Shown: positions 4,185 through 5,139 of the stretch, one piece after another
Position numbering within the stretch: the first letter of the stretch is position 1
Layout of the letters: the number at the start of each line of letters is the position of its first letter
Source: Chloroflexota bacterium
GTDB taxonomy: Bacteria; Chloroflexota; Anaerolineae; Ardenticatenales; Ardenticatenaceae
Length of the DNA stretch: 5,139 nucleotides
Assembly (NCBI GenBank): GCA_003520455.1
Contig: DOUV01000078.1
Span: 1 to 5,139, forward strand
Direction: 5' to 3'
Program-made: the position numbers and the translations under genes
Notes under the pieces: model-generated
The model's database searches: none
What the model was told of the DNA's origin: nothing
Seen by the model: the letters and a program-made list of their open reading frames with translations, nothing else

Positions 4185-5139
4185 CTTTGACAGATCAGCA
4201 GACGGCTGCTTCCATCGTCGCTCTGGCCGGCGGCGTCGGCGGCGCCAGGCTGGTCGAGGGCTTGCAACAACTCGTCGGTTCGCGACTCACGGTGATCGGG
4301 AACGTGGCCGACGACACCGAACTCTGGGGGCTGCACATTTCGCCCGACCTCGACACGGTGATGTACACGCTGGCCGGGATCGCCAATGAAGAGACCGGCT
4401 GGGGCATCGCCGGCGACACCTGGCAGAGCTTCGAGATGCTCGCGCACTACGGCGCGGAGCCCTGGTTCCGCCTGGGCGATCGCGACCTCGCCACCCACCT
4501 GCTTCGCACCGCGCTGCTCCGCAGCGGGGCGACGCTCACCGAGGTCACCACGCGGCTGGCCCGCGCCCTCGGCGTACAAGCGCATCTGTTGCCCGTCACG
4601 AACGCGCCCTTGAGGACGATTGTCCTGACGGATGAGGGCGAATTGGCCTTCCAGGAGTACTTCGTGCACCGCCGCTGGCAGCCGCGCCTCCTGGGCCTGC
4701 GCGTCGAGGGCGCCGACCAGGCCGGCCTCACACCGGCTGCGCTGGCTGCCCTCGACGCCGCGGCGACGGTGGTACTCTGCCCGAGCAACCCGTTTGTTAG
4801 CATCGCGCCGTTGCTTGCCGTTGAGCCACTGCCAGCGCGGCTGCGCGTCTTGAAGGCGGCGGGTGTCCCGGTTGTGGCCGTCAGCCCGATCGTGGGCGGC
4901 CAGGCACTCAAGGGGCCCGCCGCCAAGATGTTCGCCGAGCTGGGTGAGGAGCCCACGGCGCTGGCTGTCGCGCGCCGCTACACCGATTTCCTCTCCCATT
5001 TTCTGCTCGACGTACGGGATGCGGATCAAATCGACGCGGTGCGTGCCCTTGGCCTGGTCGTTGGGGCGGCTGACACGATCATGCTTGACCGCGAGGGACG
5101 GCGGCGCGTGGCCGCCGCCGCGCTCGCGCTGGCCCGAGG
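4175..5139 (+). CDS. cofD: CofD/FbiA: 2-phospho-L-lactate (or phosphoenolpyruvate) transferase of F420 synthesis, 3' end cut
   Basis: This cytoplasmic enzyme joins the activated lactyl-, or in bacteria often enolpyruvyl-, phospho-guanosine donor to the deazaflavin Fo, forming F420-0 or dehydro-F420-0. The frame is open from ATG 4175 to the window edge, 321 residues, close to the family's usual length, so only a few residues are missing. Landmarks: the nucleotide-binding start ALAGGVGGARL (16-26), the metal/substrate site NVADDTELWGL (43-53), PDLDTVMYTLAGI (57-69), FRLGDRDLATHL (98-109), FQEY (159-162), PSNPFVSI (203-210), SPIVGG (237-242) and KGPAAKM (246-252). GGAGG at 4160-4164 lies 10 bases upstream, and the start overlaps the nitroreductase stop (TAA 4182-4184), indicating translational coupling. 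The dehydro-F420 route would fit the reductase next door. Reverse-strand frames here are shadows. Confidence 0.96.
   Translation, partial: MALTLTDQQTAASIVALAGGVGGARLVEGLQQLVGSRLTVIGNVADDTELWGLHISPDLDTVMYTLAGIANEETGWGIAGDTWQSFEMLAHYGAEPWFRLGDRDLATHLLRTALLRSGATLTEVTTRLARALGVQAHLLPVTNAPLRTIVLTDEGELAFQEYFVHRRWQPRLLGLRVEGADQAGLTPAALAALDAAATVVLCPSNPFVSIAPLLAVEPLPARLRVLKAAGVPVVAVSPIVGGQALKGPAAKMFAELGEEPTALAVARRYTDFLSHFLLDVRDADQIDAVRALGLVVGAADTIMLDREGRRRVAAAALALAR

Noticed and set aside
4181..5029. 282-residue minus-strand frame
   Set aside because: It is the antisense of cofD, whose plus-strand motifs are unmistakable.
1..5139. CRISPR array, insertion sequence, integrase or phage genes
   Set aside because: No regularly spaced direct repeats, transposase motifs or terminal repeats with target duplications were seen.

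Overview
The window looks like part of a Chloroflexota chromosome, most likely an Anaerolineae-type lineage. The evidence is a tRNA without encoded CCA, a membrane protein with a proline/threonine linker of the kind common in this phylum, an ECF sigma/anti-sigma pair of Chloroflexota flavour, and a bacterial cofactor F420 gene pair. This assignment is from recall of family sequences, not from a search.

Left part (1 to about 1660): a single-pass membrane protein (minus strand, running off the left edge), a tRNA-Leu(CAA) with an excellent sigma-70 promoter (minus), then an ECF sigma factor (plus) followed by the first 50 or so residues of its anti-sigma factor.

Middle (about 1660 to 3240, all minus strand): a MarR-family repressor whose last residues merge head-on into the truncated anti-sigma gene, so positions of about 1640-1670 look like a rearrangement or assembly breakpoint. 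The repressor has its own near-consensus promoter overlapped by a palindromic operator. Upstream of it lies an SCO1/SenC-type lipoprotein, and upstream of that a PNPOx-like (flavin/F420-binding fold) oxidoreductase gene that is broken by two opposite frameshifts and an in-frame TAG, and has CTG where its start should be.

Right part (3241 to 5139, plus strand): a roughly 290-bp non-coding stretch rich in perfect inverted repeats, then two translationally coupled F420 genes. These are a stand-alone nitroreductase resembling the C-terminal domain of FbiB, and cofD/fbiA (2-phospho-L-lactate or phosphoenolpyruvate transferase), cut by the right edge very close to its natural end. Together they would build and reduce the F420 precursor; the broken PNPOx-like gene beside them could once have used F420.

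I see no CRISPR, no insertion sequence and no clearly new defence or mobile system. The points most worth a second look are the breakpoint, the decayed oxidoreductase, the palindrome over the marR promoter and the structured region ahead of the F420 genes.
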